Assembly: GCA_902588835.1 (NCBI GenBank)
Contig: CACIQQ010000004.1
Location: forward strand, 36,558-100,557
From: an uncultured Pelagibacteraceae bacterium
GTDB taxonomy: Bacteria; Pseudomonadota; Alphaproteobacteria; Pelagibacterales; Pelagibacteraceae
Direction: 5' to 3'
Length of the DNA stretch: 64,000 nt
A model generated the notes under the pieces. It had not been told where the DNA came from, did no database searches, and was given only the letters and a program-made list of their open reading frames with translations. Each line of letters opens with the position of its first letter. Positions within the stretch are counted from its first letter, which is position 1. Shown in pieces: positions 1 through 9,855 of the stretch. Made by a program: the position numbers and the translations under genes.

Positions 1-278
1 AAAAGATTAAAGAAAAATCAAATATATTTGTTGCTTATGAGCCTGTTTGGTCAATTGGTACTGGAAAAATTCCTAAAATCGATGAACTTGAACAAACGGT
101 TGAATTTATTAAAAAAAAATTTAAAGGTAAATTACCAAAGATTTTATACGGTGGATCTGTAAATCCTGAAAATATAAGAAATTTAAAAAAGATAACTAAC
201 CTTGATGGTTTTTTAATTGGTGGAGCTTCCCAAAACTCTAAAAAATTTATTGATATAGTAAAAAAAACGTATAATTAG
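1..278 (+). CDS. tpiA: triosephosphate isomerase, C-terminal part (truncated by window start)
   Basis: Frame 3 translation ...VAYEPVWSIGTGK...KILYGGSVNPENI...DGFLIGGASQ..., TIM catalytic and phosphate-binding motifs; stop at 276-278. Confidence 0.95.
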   Translation, partial: KIKEKSNIFVAYEPVWSIGTGKIPKIDELEQTVEFIKKKFKGKLPKILYGGSVNPENIRNLKKITNLDGFLIGGASQNSKKFIDIVKKTYN

Positions 279-283
279 TTCAC

Positions 284-589
284 ATGGAAAATATTTTGCT
301 AACGATAAACATTGTGCTTGCTATTATTTTAGTAATTCTCGTTTTATTTCAGAAATCAGAGGGTGGGGCATTAGGAATTGGTGTATCACAAGAAAGTTAT
401 ATGTTTTCCAAAACTGCAGGCAATTTTTTGACTAAAAGTACTGCTATTGTAGCAACATTATTTATAATTTGTAGTTTAGGTCTTACTATTCTATCGAATC
501 AAAAATTAAGTCCTGAAAAATCATTAATTGATACAGTGGACGAAAATCTCGATAAAGACGCACCAAAAATACCTGATAACAATAATTAA
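284..589 (+). CDS. secG: preprotein translocase subunit SecG
   Basis: 101 aa, two TM segments, LVLFQKSEGGALGIG motif; next to tpiA. Confidence 0.9.
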   Translation: MENILLTINIVLAIILVILVLFQKSEGGALGIGVSQESYMFSKTAGNFLTKSTAIVATLFIICSLGLTILSNQKLSPEKSLIDTVDENLDKDAPKIPDNNN

Positions 590-629
590 TTCTTTTATTT
601 TTACAAAAAAAAGCTTATAACATACTTCC

Positions 630-2246
630 ATGGCGCGATATATTTTTGTCACTGGCGGCGTGGTATCATCACTTGGAAAAGGTTTATCATCAGCATCACT
701 AGCTTATCTACTTAAATCACAAGGCTTTAAAGTAAGGGTAAGAAAAATGGATCCTTATTTAAATGTTGATCCAGGAACAATGAGTCCATTTCAACATGGT
801 GAGGTTTTTGTAACAGATGATGGAGCAGAAACTGATTTAGATTTAGGTCATTATGAAAGATTTACCGATATATCATCTACAAAAAATGATAATATTACAA
901 CTGGAAAAATTTATAGTGATATTATAACTAAAGAAAGGAAGGGTTATTACCTTGGTAAAACTGTTCAAGTAATTCCACATGTTACTAATAGAATTAAAGA
1001 GTTTATTAAGAATGGAATTAAAAATGAAGATTTTGTTATCTGTGAAATTGGAGGAACAGTTGGCGATATTGAGAGTCTACCTTTTCTAGAGGCTATAAGA
1101 CAATTTGCTAACGATATAGGTAAAGAAAAAACTTTATTTATTCACTTAACATTAGTTCCATTTTTAAAATCTTCTGATGAAATTAAAACAAAACCTACAC
1201 AACATTCTGTTAAAGAATTAAGAAGTATTGGAATTCAACCAGATATGGTTATTTGTAGATCACAACAATCTATACCTCTTGATCAAAGAAAAAAAATTTC
1301 ATTATTCTGCAACATACCAATTAAAAGGGTTATAGAGACAGTAGATGTTAAGACAATTTATGAAGCACCAATAAGTTTCTTTAACGAGGGCTTAGATAAA
1401 CAAGTCTTTGAATATTTCAATATTAAGCCGAGAAAAAAGATTAATTTAAAACCGTGGAAAGATGTAACTAAAATTGTAACAAACAAAAATATTAGGACTG
1501 TAAATATTGCAATTGTTGGAAAATATGTAGATTTAAAAGATGCATATAAATCATTAGATGAAGCACTGGTTCATGGAGGTATTCACAACAATGTAAAAAT
1601 TAATTTAATAAGAATAGAATCAGATTTATTGAAAGTTTCAGATATTCAAAAAAAATTAAGTAATGTTTCTGGAATAATAATTCCTGGAGGTTTCGGAAAA
1701 AGAGGCACTGAAGGTAAGATAGCATGCGTAAATTATGCAAGGACTAAAAAAATTCCTTTTTTAGGGATTTGTTTTGGCATGCAAATGGCAGTAATTGAAT
1801 TTGCTAGAAATGTACTAAAAATTAAAAATGCTGGTTCTAGTGAGTTTGATAAAAATTGCTACCCTGTAATTGGCCTTATTGAGGAATGGAACAAAAACGG
1901 TAGAAAAATTAAAGGAACTGTGAAAAATTTAGGTGGAACTATGCGATTAGGTCTTTATCCAGCTAAATTACAACACAATTCCTTAATAAAAGAAATTTAT
2001 AAGTCTGGTCAAATTAAAGAAAGACATAGACATAGGTATGAGGTTAATGTCAATTTGAGAAAAAAATTTGAAACACACGGTTTAAATTTTTCAGGAATGT
2101 CTCCTGACAATAACTTACCTGAAATCGTTGAAATTAAAAATCATCCTTGGTTTATTGGAGTTCAATTTCATCCAGAATTTAAATCTAGACCTTTACAACC
2201 TCATCCATTATTCTCATCATTTATTGAGGCTGCGAAAAATAAATAA
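630..2246 (+). CDS. pyrG: CTP synthase
   Basis: MARYIFVTGGVVSSLGKGLSSASLAYLLKSQG and GIIIPGGFGKRGTEGKI...FLGICFGMQMAVIEFARN glutaminase motif. Confidence 0.98.
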   Translation: MARYIFVTGGVVSSLGKGLSSASLAYLLKSQGFKVRVRKMDPYLNVDPGTMSPFQHGEVFVTDDGAETDLDLGHYERFTDISSTKNDNITTGKIYSDIITKERKGYYLGKTVQVIPHVTNRIKEFIKNGIKNEDFVICEIGGTVGDIESLPFLEAIRQFANDIGKEKTLFIHLTLVPFLKSSDEIKTKPTQHSVKELRSIGIQPDMVICRSQQSIPLDQRKKISLFCNIPIKRVIETVDVKTIYEAPISFFNEGLDKQVFEYFNIKPRKKINLKPWKDVTKIVTNKNIRTVNIAIVGKYVDLKDAYKSLDEALVHGGIHNNVKINLIRIESDLLKVSDIQKKLSNVSGIIIPGGFGKRGTEGKIACVNYARTKKIPFLGICFGMQMAVIEFARNVLKIKNAGSSEFDKNCYPVIGLIEEWNKNGRKIKGTVKNLGGTMRLGLYPAKLQHNSLIKEIYKSGQIKERHRHRYEVNVNLRKKFETHGLNFSGMSPDNNLPEIVEIKNHPWFIGVQFHPEFKSRPLQPHPLFSSFIEAAKNK

Positions 2247-3070
2247 TGAAAAATATTACAGTTAATTGCGATGGAATAAAAATTTCAAATAAAGAAAAGA
2301 TATGTTTAATTGCGGGACCATGTCAACTCGAGACCGAACAACATGCCCTTGATATGGCGGGAAAAATATCAGAAATTTCTAAAAAATATAATATAGGTTT
2401 TATTTACAAAACGTCTTTTGATAAAGCTAACAGAACTAGTCTTAAAAGCAAAAGAGGCGCTGGTTTAGAAAAATCTCTGCCAATATTTGATAAAATTAAA
2501 AAACAAATAAATGTTCCAATTCTTACTGACATTCACAATACAGAACAATGTTCTGTTGTTGCAGATCATGTTGATGTCCTTCAAATTCCAGCCTTTTTAT
2601 GTAGGCAAACTGATTTGCTAGTTGCTGCTGCCAAAACAAATAAGGTTATTAATGTTAAAAAAGGTCAATTTCTTGCCCCGTGGGATATGTCAAATGTAGT
2701 AAAGAAAATATCAGATACAGGAAATAGCAATATCTTAATTACAGAAAGAGGAGCAAGTTTTGGGTATAACACACTAGTATCTGATATGAGATCAATTCCA
2801 ATAATGGCACAAACAGGATATCCTATAGTTTTCGATGCAACCCACTCAGTTCAACAACCAGGAGGAATGGGTGATAAAAGTGGGGGTGAAAGAAAATTTG
2901 TTTCACACTTATCTAGGGCGGCAGTCGCTGTTGGAATTGCTGCTGTTTTTATTGAGACGCATCAAGATCCAGATAATGCTCCTTCTGATGGTCCAAACAT
3001 GGTTCCATTGAATGAAATGGACAGTTTGGTAAATAAATTGCTTGAGATTGATAAACTAATTAAAAACTAA
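2246..3070 (+). CDS. kdsA: 3-deoxy-8-phosphooctulonate (KDO-8-P) synthase
   Basis: IAGPCQLE, FDKANRTS, DATHSVQQPGG motifs. Confidence 0.97.
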   Translation: MKNITVNCDGIKISNKEKICLIAGPCQLETEQHALDMAGKISEISKKYNIGFIYKTSFDKANRTSLKSKRGAGLEKSLPIFDKIKKQINVPILTDIHNTEQCSVVADHVDVLQIPAFLCRQTDLLVAAAKTNKVINVKKGQFLAPWDMSNVVKKISDTGNSNILITERGASFGYNTLVSDMRSIPIMAQTGYPIVFDATHSVQQPGGMGDKSGGERKFVSHLSRAAVAVGIAAVFIETHQDPDNAPSDGPNMVPLNEMDSLVNKLLEIDKLIKN

Positions 3071-3081
3071 AATATTATTTA

Positions 3082-4338
3082 ATGTCAAAAATTACAAAAG
3101 TAGTTTCAAGACAAATATTTGATAGTAGAGGAATGCCAACTATCGAAACAGAAATATTCTGTGGAAAAATTTCCTCAAAAGCTATTTGTCCTTCAGGTGC
3201 ATCAACTGGTTCGTATGAAGCATTTGAAAAAAGAGATTTCACAAATAAAAAGTATTTAGGAAAAAGTGTTTTTTCTGCTGTATCAAATGTAAATAATATA
3301 ATTTCAAAAAAAATTCTAAATAAAAGTGTTCACAATCAAGAATTGATTGACTCAATTCTTATTAAATTAGATGGAACAAAACAAAAAAATAAGTTAGGTG
3401 CAAATGCAATTTTATCTGTATCTATTGCTGTTAAAAAATTATCAGCAAAGTTAAAAAAAATACCGTTGTATAAAAACTTTATGATTAAAAAAAATTTTAA
3501 ATTACCTTTTCCCCTTATGAATATCATCAATGGGGGTGTGCATGCGAATAATGGTTTAAAAATTCAAGAATTTATGATTAGACCGGATAAAGCAAAAACT
3601 TTTAGCGAGGCAATGAATATTTGTTTTTTAGTAATACAAAGCTTAAAAAAATTACTTATTAATAAAAATTTATCTACATCTGTTGGAGATGAAGGTGGTT
3701 TCGCTCCAATGATTTCAAAAAATGAGGAGGCATTAAAATTAATCTCGAACGCTATAAAAAAAGCAGGTTTTGTTAATGGAAAAGATGTATCAATATGTCT
3801 AGACGTTGCTGCAAATGAACTTTTTAAAAATAATAAATATGCAATAGACTCAAAAAGATATATTTCATATAAAGATACAATATCCTTCTACTCAAAAATA
3901 ATTAAAAGATTTAAAATAAAATCTATTGAAGATCCTTTCGCAGAAAACGATTGGAAATCATGGTCTGACTTACATAAAAAAGAAAAAAAAATACAGATCG
4001 TAGGTGACGATCTTTATGTAACTAATCTTCAAAGATTGAAAAAAGGTTTTTTATATCAATCATCTAATTCTATTTTAATTAAGTTGAATCAAATAGGCAC
4101 AGTTTCTGAAACCTTAGATGTTATAAGATTTGCCCAAAATATAGGTTATACAACTATCATTTCTCATAGATCAGGCGACTCAGAAGATACATTTATATCT
4201 GATTTAGCAGTTGGAACTAATTCAAATCAAATAAAAACTGGCTCATTATGTAGATCAGAAAGGGTTGCAAAATTTAATCAGTTATTGAGAATAGAATCCG
4301 ATCTTATAAAAAGCAAAAATATGGCTAAATTAAAATGA
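3082..4338 (+). CDS. eno: enolase
   Basis: RQIFDSRGMPTIE, ASTGSYEAFE, GDEGGFAP, ISHRSGDSEDTFI. Confidence 0.97.
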   Translation: MSKITKVVSRQIFDSRGMPTIETEIFCGKISSKAICPSGASTGSYEAFEKRDFTNKKYLGKSVFSAVSNVNNIISKKILNKSVHNQELIDSILIKLDGTKQKNKLGANAILSVSIAVKKLSAKLKKIPLYKNFMIKKNFKLPFPLMNIINGGVHANNGLKIQEFMIRPDKAKTFSEAMNICFLVIQSLKKLLINKNLSTSVGDEGGFAPMISKNEEALKLISNAIKKAGFVNGKDVSICLDVAANELFKNNKYAIDSKRYISYKDTISFYSKIIKRFKIKSIEDPFAENDWKSWSDLHKKEKKIQIVGDDLYVTNLQRLKKGFLYQSSNSILIKLNQIGTVSETLDVIRFAQNIGYTTIISHRSGDSEDTFISDLAVGTNSNQIKTGSLCRSERVAKFNQLLRIESDLIKSKNMAKLK

Positions 4339-4631
4339 TAAATGTTATTAAAAAAAATATTATACTCTTACTTCCAATCGTACTAATTATTTATTTTTCT
4401 TTAAATTTACTTGGGGGTAATAGGGGTCTATTTTCGTATTTAGATAAAAAAGATCAATTTGAAAATCTTCTAGAGAAAAAACTTTTTTTAACTAATGAAA
4501 TAACAAAAGTGAAAAAAATTAATAGTTTAATTCATGAGAATTTAGATAAAGATTACCTTGAAATTTTAATAAGGGACAAATTTGTCGTTGGAAAAAAGGG
4601 TGAGAATAACTATATTATTGTAAATGAATAA
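4335..4631 (+). CDS. ftsB: FtsB/DivIC-like septum formation initiator
   Basis: 98 aa, N-terminal TM plus coiled coil; directly downstream of eno as in other Alphaproteobacteria. Confidence 0.75.
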   Translation: MINVIKKNIILLLPIVLIIYFSLNLLGGNRGLFSYLDKKDQFENLLEKKLFLTNEITKVKKINSLIHENLDKDYLEILIRDKFVVGKKGENNYIIVNE

Positions 4632-5574
4632 AGTAAGACATCCAGAAAAACAAAAAAATCAAATTAATCCAATCAAAAAAAAACCTGCTTGGATAAAGTC
4701 AAAACTTTTAAACAGTAAAGAATTTTTTCTTACAAAAAGTATAGTCAACCAACAGAAATTAGTTACAGTTTGTGAGGAAGCAAATTGTCCAAACATTACT
4801 GAATGTTGGAGCAAAAGACATGCAACTTTTATGATCATGGGAGACACTTGCACAAGAGCCTGTGCATTTTGCGATGTTAAAACTGGAAGACCAGAAAAAT
4901 TGGATCCTTTTGAACCAAAAAAAATAGCCCTGGCAGTTAAAAGATTAAACTTGCGTCATGTAGTAATTACCTCAGTTGATAGAGATGATCTCAAAGATGG
5001 TGGTTCAAATCATTTTTATGAAACTATCATGTCTACAAGAGAAGCTAATCCAGAAACCACAATTGAAGTTTTAACTCCTGATTTTTTAAGAAAGGGAGAA
5101 GCCTACAAAAGAGTTTTGGAAGCAACGCCAGATGTTTTTAATCATAATATCGAAACTGTTCCAAGTTTATACTTAAAGGTAAGACCTGGATCTAGATATT
5201 TTTCATCTCTTGAACTATTAAAAAACGCTAAACAAATAAATCAGGAAACTTTTACCAAGTCTGGAATAATGGTTGGTATGGGTGAAACAAAGGATGAAAT
5301 TTTACAAGTTATGGACGATTTAAGATCAGCTAATGTTGATTTCTTAACAATCGGACAGTATTTACAACCATCTGTTAAGCACTTTCCACTTCAACGATAC
5401 TATGATCCAAGTGAATTTAAAGATTTAGAAGTTATCGCTAAAGCAAAAGGCTTTCTATTAGTATCTTCGTCTCCACTAACAAGATCGTCTTATCATGCAG
5501 ACGAAGACTTTGCTAAATTGAAAAAAAATAGAATAACTTCTAATGCCAAAAGCTTCGATAAAGAGAAACATTAA
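4624..5574 (+). CDS. lipA: lipoyl synthase
   Basis: [13 protein letters not shown] and [13 protein letters not shown] radical SAM and auxiliary cluster motifs. Confidence 0.97.
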   Translation: MNKVRHPEKQKNQINPIKKKPAWIKSKLLNSKEFFLTKSIVNQQKLVTVCEEANCPNITECWSKRHATFMIMGDTCTRACAFCDVKTGRPEKLDPFEPKKIALAVKRLNLRHVVITSVDRDDLKDGGSNHFYETIMSTREANPETTIEVLTPDFLRKGEAYKRVLEATPDVFNHNIETVPSLYLKVRPGSRYFSSLELLKNAKQINQETFTKSGIMVGMGETKDEILQVMDDLRSANVDFLTIGQYLQPSVKHFPLQRYYDPSEFKDLEVIAKAKGFLLVSSSPLTRSSYHADEDFAKLKKNRITSNAKSFDKEKH

Positions 5575-5992
5575 TTGTTCCAAAAAAGATTTAATCGATC
5601 TTGTTCTCAATATTGAAGAATACCCAAAATTTATTCCATATTGTTTAAATGCCCACATATATAAAGATGAGTCTGCGGGTAATTTCCAATATATCGAGGC
5701 TGACTTAACAATCGGCAAAGGTCCTTTTAAAGACACTTATAAGAGTGATGTTAAATTTGATAAAAAGGAGAGTATTATTTACGTAAAAAATATTGAAGGA
5801 CCTTTAAAATATTTGGAAAACAAGTGGAAATTTGATCAAAAAGAGAATTTTACAGAGGTAACTTTTGATCTGGATTTTGAATTAAAAAATAAATTCTTAA
5901 ATATTTTTATGAATAAATCATTTAAATACGGTCTCGATAAAATTGCTGACGCGTTCCAAAGTAGGGCAGAGAAATTATTTAATAAGGTTTAG
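5543..5992 (+). CDS. COQ10/RatA-type START-domain protein
   Basis: 149 aa; [15 protein letters not shown] motif; downstream of lipA as in alphaproteobacteria; overlaps the lipA 3' end by 32 bp. Confidence 0.85.
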   Translation: MPKASIKRNINCSKKDLIDLVLNIEEYPKFIPYCLNAHIYKDESAGNFQYIEADLTIGKGPFKDTYKSDVKFDKKESIIYVKNIEGPLKYLENKWKFDQKENFTEVTFDLDFELKNKFLNIFMNKSFKYGLDKIADAFQSRAEKLFNKV

Positions 5993-6445
5993 TAAATTAT
6001 TTACCACGGCTTTTGCACTTGCATTTTGAATAGATCTCCTTGTTTTATTTGCAAACAAATATTTATAAATATTGTTTTTACCTTTATATTTAATTCCAAT
6101 GAAAACAAGACCCACTGGTTTAAACTTAGAGCCACCCCTAGGTCCAGCTATTCCAGTAATAGACACATTTATTTGACTTTTACTTATTTTTGCTAAATTT
6201 TTTACCATACTTAGGCAACATTCCTCACTTACAGCTCCAAATTTATTAATTATTTTTTTTGGCACATTAAGAATTGCACTTTTCGATTTATTTGAATAAG
6301 TAACAACACTTAAATTAAATACCTTTGAAGCTCCACTTATCGAAGTTATAGATTGAGCGAGTAATCCACCAGTACAAGACTCAGCAAAACTAATCTTTAA
6401 TTTTTTCTTTTTTAATTTCTTAATTAATTTACTAAATTTGACCAT
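5975..6445 (-). CDS. CinA C-terminal domain / nicotinamide-nucleotide amidase family
   Basis: SFAESCTGGLLAQSITSISGASKVF...ITGIAGPRGGS motifs. Confidence 0.9.
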   Translation of the reverse strand: MVKFSKLIKKLKKKKLKISFAESCTGGLLAQSITSISGASKVFNLSVVTYSNKSKSAILNVPKKIINKFGAVSEECCLSMVKNLAKISKSQINVSITGIAGPRGGSKFKPVGLVFIGIKYKGKNNIYKYLFANKTRRSIQNASAKAVVNNLLNLIK

Positions 6446-6932
6446 AAAAAATTATACAGATATATAACACTATTAACGTGAAGAAACCTGCTATAAGATC
6501 ATCCAAAATAACACCAAAACCATTTTTCATGTTCTTATCCACATAATTAATTGGATAAGGTTTTAAGATATCAAAAAAACGAAATCCAATGAAAGATAAA
6601 AAAACAATTATAAAAAAAAAGTTAGTTGATACAGATCCTTCATAAAAAATTATATAAAAGAAGATAATTGGTATGGATTGACCCAAAAATTCGTCAATTA
6701 CGATTTCTTTTGAGTCTATTTCCTCAAATTCACCTTCCAAATTATTAATCATCCAAACCGAATAAATAAATAAAAATAGGTTAATAAATATTAACAAAAA
6801 ATAATTTATTTTAATCGTATAGAAAATATAATACATCGAAGCTGTTATTAAAGAAGCAAAAGTACCTGGAAAATATTTTATATGACCAACACCAAACATC
6901 GTAACAATCATTTTTCCAATTTTTTTATTCAT
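6432..6932 (-). CDS. pgpA: phosphatidylglycerophosphatase A
   Basis: GVGHIKYFPGTFASL, DEFLGQSIPI, NGFGVILDDLIAG motifs. Confidence 0.85.
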   Translation of the reverse strand: MNKKIGKMIVTMFGVGHIKYFPGTFASLITASMYYIFYTIKINYFLLIFINLFLFIYSVWMINNLEGEFEEIDSKEIVIDEFLGQSIPIIFFYIIFYEGSVSTNFFFIIVFLSFIGFRFFDILKPYPINYVDKNMKNGFGVILDDLIAGFFTLIVLYICIIFYGQI

Positions 6933-8040
6933 ATTTGAAAACTGAAGATATCACTTCACAAGCAATAGCTTTTTCTTTTCCTATTACGCCAAGTTTCTCT
7001 GCTGTTTTACCCTTGATATTGATTTGATCCTTTTTAATTTTACATAACTTAGATATCATCGAAATCATCCTTTTTTTATATTTACTAATTTTTGGAGTTT
7101 GAGTTATTATATTTATATCTAGATTATTAATAAAAAATCCACTTTTCTCTATTTCTTTAATAACTTTACTTAACAAAATTGTTGATCTTATATTTTTAAA
7201 TTTATCATCTTTGTCTGAAAATTTTTGTCCTATATCACCCTTTCTGCAAGCACCAAGAATTGAGTCAGTAATTGCATGGAGAACAGGATCACCATCAGAG
7301 TGTCCTAATGTTCCTAATTTTGAATTAATTTTGAGTCCACCTAGGTACATTCTTTTATTTTTTACCAACCTATGCACATCAAAACCAATACCAAAATAGT
7401 ATTTTAATTTTTCTTTGATATCATTTTTAGTTGTAATTTTAATATTTTCCTCTTCGCCTTTGATCATTTTTATTTTGTTTAGATTATTTATAAATAATGA
7501 AGCGTCATCAGTTATTTTTGAATTTCCTTTTTTTTGAAGGTCGAATATTTTTTTAAAATTAAAAGCTTGTGGTGTTTGTGATAAAAAAATTTTGTTGCGA
7601 TCTAAGTTTAAAATTTTTTTATTTTTGATTAATTTAATAGAACTTGTTGTCTTCAAAACTGGGACAACCCCATCAAATTTTTTAAGATTTTTAAAGAGTT
7701 TATTTACTAATTTTATTGAAAAGTTTGGTCTTGCAGCGTCATGTATCAACACATTTTTGGGCTTAAATTTGGACAAATATTTTAAAGATAATCTAGAAGA
7801 ATCAGCTCTAGATTTTCCTCCCTCTATAAAATGAACTTTGTTTTTACTCAATTTTTTTATGTATTTTTTGTGACTTTTATTGATTGCAACAACAATTTTA
7901 GAGAATTTTTTTGATAAAATTGCCTTATTTATAGAATGATTAATTAGTATATCACCCTTATATTTAATATATGGTTTTGGTATTTTGGAAATAAATCTAT
8001 TACTTTTTCCAGCTGCTAATATTATAAAACAATTACTCAT
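6925..8040 (-). CDS. ispDF: bifunctional IspD/IspF (MEP cytidylyltransferase / MECDP synthase)
   Basis: N-terminal LAAGKSNRF and IHDAARPN (IspD); C-terminal GIGFDVHRLV...GHSDGDPVLHAITDSILGA (IspF). Confidence 0.95.
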   Translation of the reverse strand: MSNCFIILAAGKSNRFISKIPKPYIKYKGDILINHSINKAILSKKFSKIVVAINKSHKKYIKKLSKNKVHFIEGGKSRADSSRLSLKYLSKFKPKNVLIHDAARPNFSIKLVNKLFKNLKKFDGVVPVLKTTSSIKLIKNKKILNLDRNKIFLSQTPQAFNFKKIFDLQKKGNSKITDDASLFINNLNKIKMIKGEEENIKITTKNDIKEKLKYYFGIGFDVHRLVKNKRMYLGGLKINSKLGTLGHSDGDPVLHAITDSILGACRKGDIGQKFSDKDDKFKNIRSTILLSKVIKEIEKSGFFINNLDINIITQTPKISKYKKRMISMISKLCKIKKDQINIKGKTAEKLGVIGKEKAIACEVISSVFKYE

Positions 8041-8073
8041 ATATTATGATGAATTTTAAAGTACTACATTATT

Positions 8074-9855
8074 ATGCTTAAATTTATAAGAAAAAATATT
8101 TTTATTACAATTATATTTATAATAACACTATTTCTTGGTTTTTTAACGTTTCTTACTTTTATAGATAAGAGTTTTATCAAACTGACAGATGAAAACTTAC
8201 AATATTTGCTAATATCAAATATTTTTTTATTAATAGTTTTTTTCACTATGATTTTTTTTGAGATAAAAAATTCTATCAGAAATGAAATTGTTATAGAGGG
8301 ATCAAGGGCAAACAGGAAATACATAACCTTCTTTTCATTATTCACATTAATACCTTCTATTTTAATATCAGTTTTTTCACTATTTTTATTTTCTTTTGCT
8401 CTCGAAAAATATTTTGATAAAAAGATTACCACTGCAGTAAGTAATTCTTATCAATTAGCTGTTAATTATGTTAGCACAGTCAGAAATAAAGTTGAGTCTG
8501 ATATAGTTTTGGTCGCTTTCGATTTGAATAAAAACATTTCTATTTACAATGAAAATAAACAAAGGTTTGGAAATTATTTAAATTCACAAAAATTAGTAAG
8601 AAAATTGGATGCAATTTTTCTAATTGATAATTCAGGTAAGTTATTAATGTCGACTGATAGAAATCAGTTTCAATACATGCCACCATCCGCAGAACAACTA
8701 AAGATGGTTCTTAATGATGAAAGACCACTGAAAATATTAAATGCATATAAAAATACTTCTGCTGCATTAATGAAGTTAGCTAACTTTGATAATACTTTTA
8801 TTTATATAATAAAATATTTAGACCCAAAAATTTCCCAATACTTGACTGAGTCAAGCGAGGCCCTAGATTTTTATTATACTGTGCAGGATAAAAGAACTGG
8901 AATTAAATTTTCATTTGCTATAATATACATAATAATAGTAACTCTCCTTTTATTTTTGTCGATCTCTATAGCAATAAGATTTTCATCAAGATTCTTTTTA
9001 TCCATAAATAACTTGATTTCTGCTTCGACTAATATTGGAAAAGGTAATTTAAATTCAAAAGTTCCAGAGATTAAAACTGATAAAGAATTAGAAGTTCTTA
9101 ATAAAAATTTTAATCAGATGATCGATAGATTAAAGTACCAACAAAATAAACTCATAGCTAATGAAAGACATGAAGCTTGGGAAAGTGTTGCTAGAAAAAT
9201 TGCACATGAAATAAAGAACCCTTTAACACCTATTCAACTTATAATCGACAGTCTTAGAAAAAAATATTCTGAATTATTTGATGAAAAAAACAAAGAGTCA
9301 TTTTTGGAAAAGATTAAAACAATCAACAAACAAATTAAGCTTATTGAAAAACTTGTAAATGAATTTTCTGACTTTGCAAGAATGCCAAAACCAATTTTTA
9401 AGAAAAATGAGCTTAACAAAATTATTAAAGATACTATAAATCTAATGAAAACTAATGATAAAGATATAGCTATAAATTTTAACTCGAACGATGTACATTA
9501 TGTGAATAGTGATATTGAACAACTAAATAGAGTTTTTATAAATTTGTTCAAAAATTCCATTGAAAGTCTTAAAGAAAAATTTGAAAAAAAGGGCAATTTT
9601 CAAAAGAAAATCGATGTAGAAATTCAACTAATAAATGACTATATAAATATCGTTGTAGAAGATAATGGAACTGGTTTTACAAATAATGACCCAAGAGTAT
9701 TTTTTAAACCCTATTTCACTACTAAAAAAGAGGGTAGTGGTTTAGGTCTGTCAATAGTAGAAAAAATTTTAAACGATCATAATGGATTTATTGAATTTAT
9801 TTCACAAAAAGAAGGAGCCAAAATAAAAATTTTGTTACCAAAATATGTCAACTGA
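8074..9855 (+). CDS. ntrY: nitrogen-regulation-type sensor histidine kinase NtrY
   Basis: TM/HAMP region, VARKIAHEIKNPLTPIQL H-box, GSGLGLSIVEKI; upstream of ntrX. Confidence 0.9.
   Translation: MLKFIRKNIFITIIFIITLFLGFLTFLTFIDKSFIKLTDENLQYLLISNIFLLIVFFTMIFFEIKNSIRNEIVIEGSRANRKYITFFSLFTLIPSILISVFSLFLFSFALEKYFDKKITTAVSNSYQLAVNYVSTVRNKVESDIVLVAFDLNKNISIYNENKQRFGNYLNSQKLVRKLDAIFLIDNSGKLLMSTDRNQFQYMPPSAEQLKMVLNDERPLKILNAYKNTSAALMKLANFDNTFIYIIKYLDPKISQYLTESSEALDFYYTVQDKRTGIKFSFAIIYIIIVTLLLFLSISIAIRFSSRFFLSINNLISASTNIGKGNLNSKVPEIKTDKELEVLNKNFNQMIDRLKYQQNKLIANERHEAWESVARKIAHEIKNPLTPIQLIIDSLRKKYSELFDEKNKESFLEKIKTINKQIKLIEKLVNEFSDFARMPKPIFKKNELNKIIKDTINLMKTNDKDIAINFNSNDVHYVNSDIEQLNRVFINLFKNSIESLKEKFEKKGNFQKKIDVEIQLINDYINIVVEDNGTGFTNNDPRVFFKPYFTTKKEGSGLGLSIVEKILNDHNGFIEFISQKEGAKIKILLPKYVN

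Noticed and set aside
8064-8432. Minus ORF 122 aa opposite ntrY
   Set aside because: Low-complexity Ile/Lys antisense ORF over a conserved coding gene.
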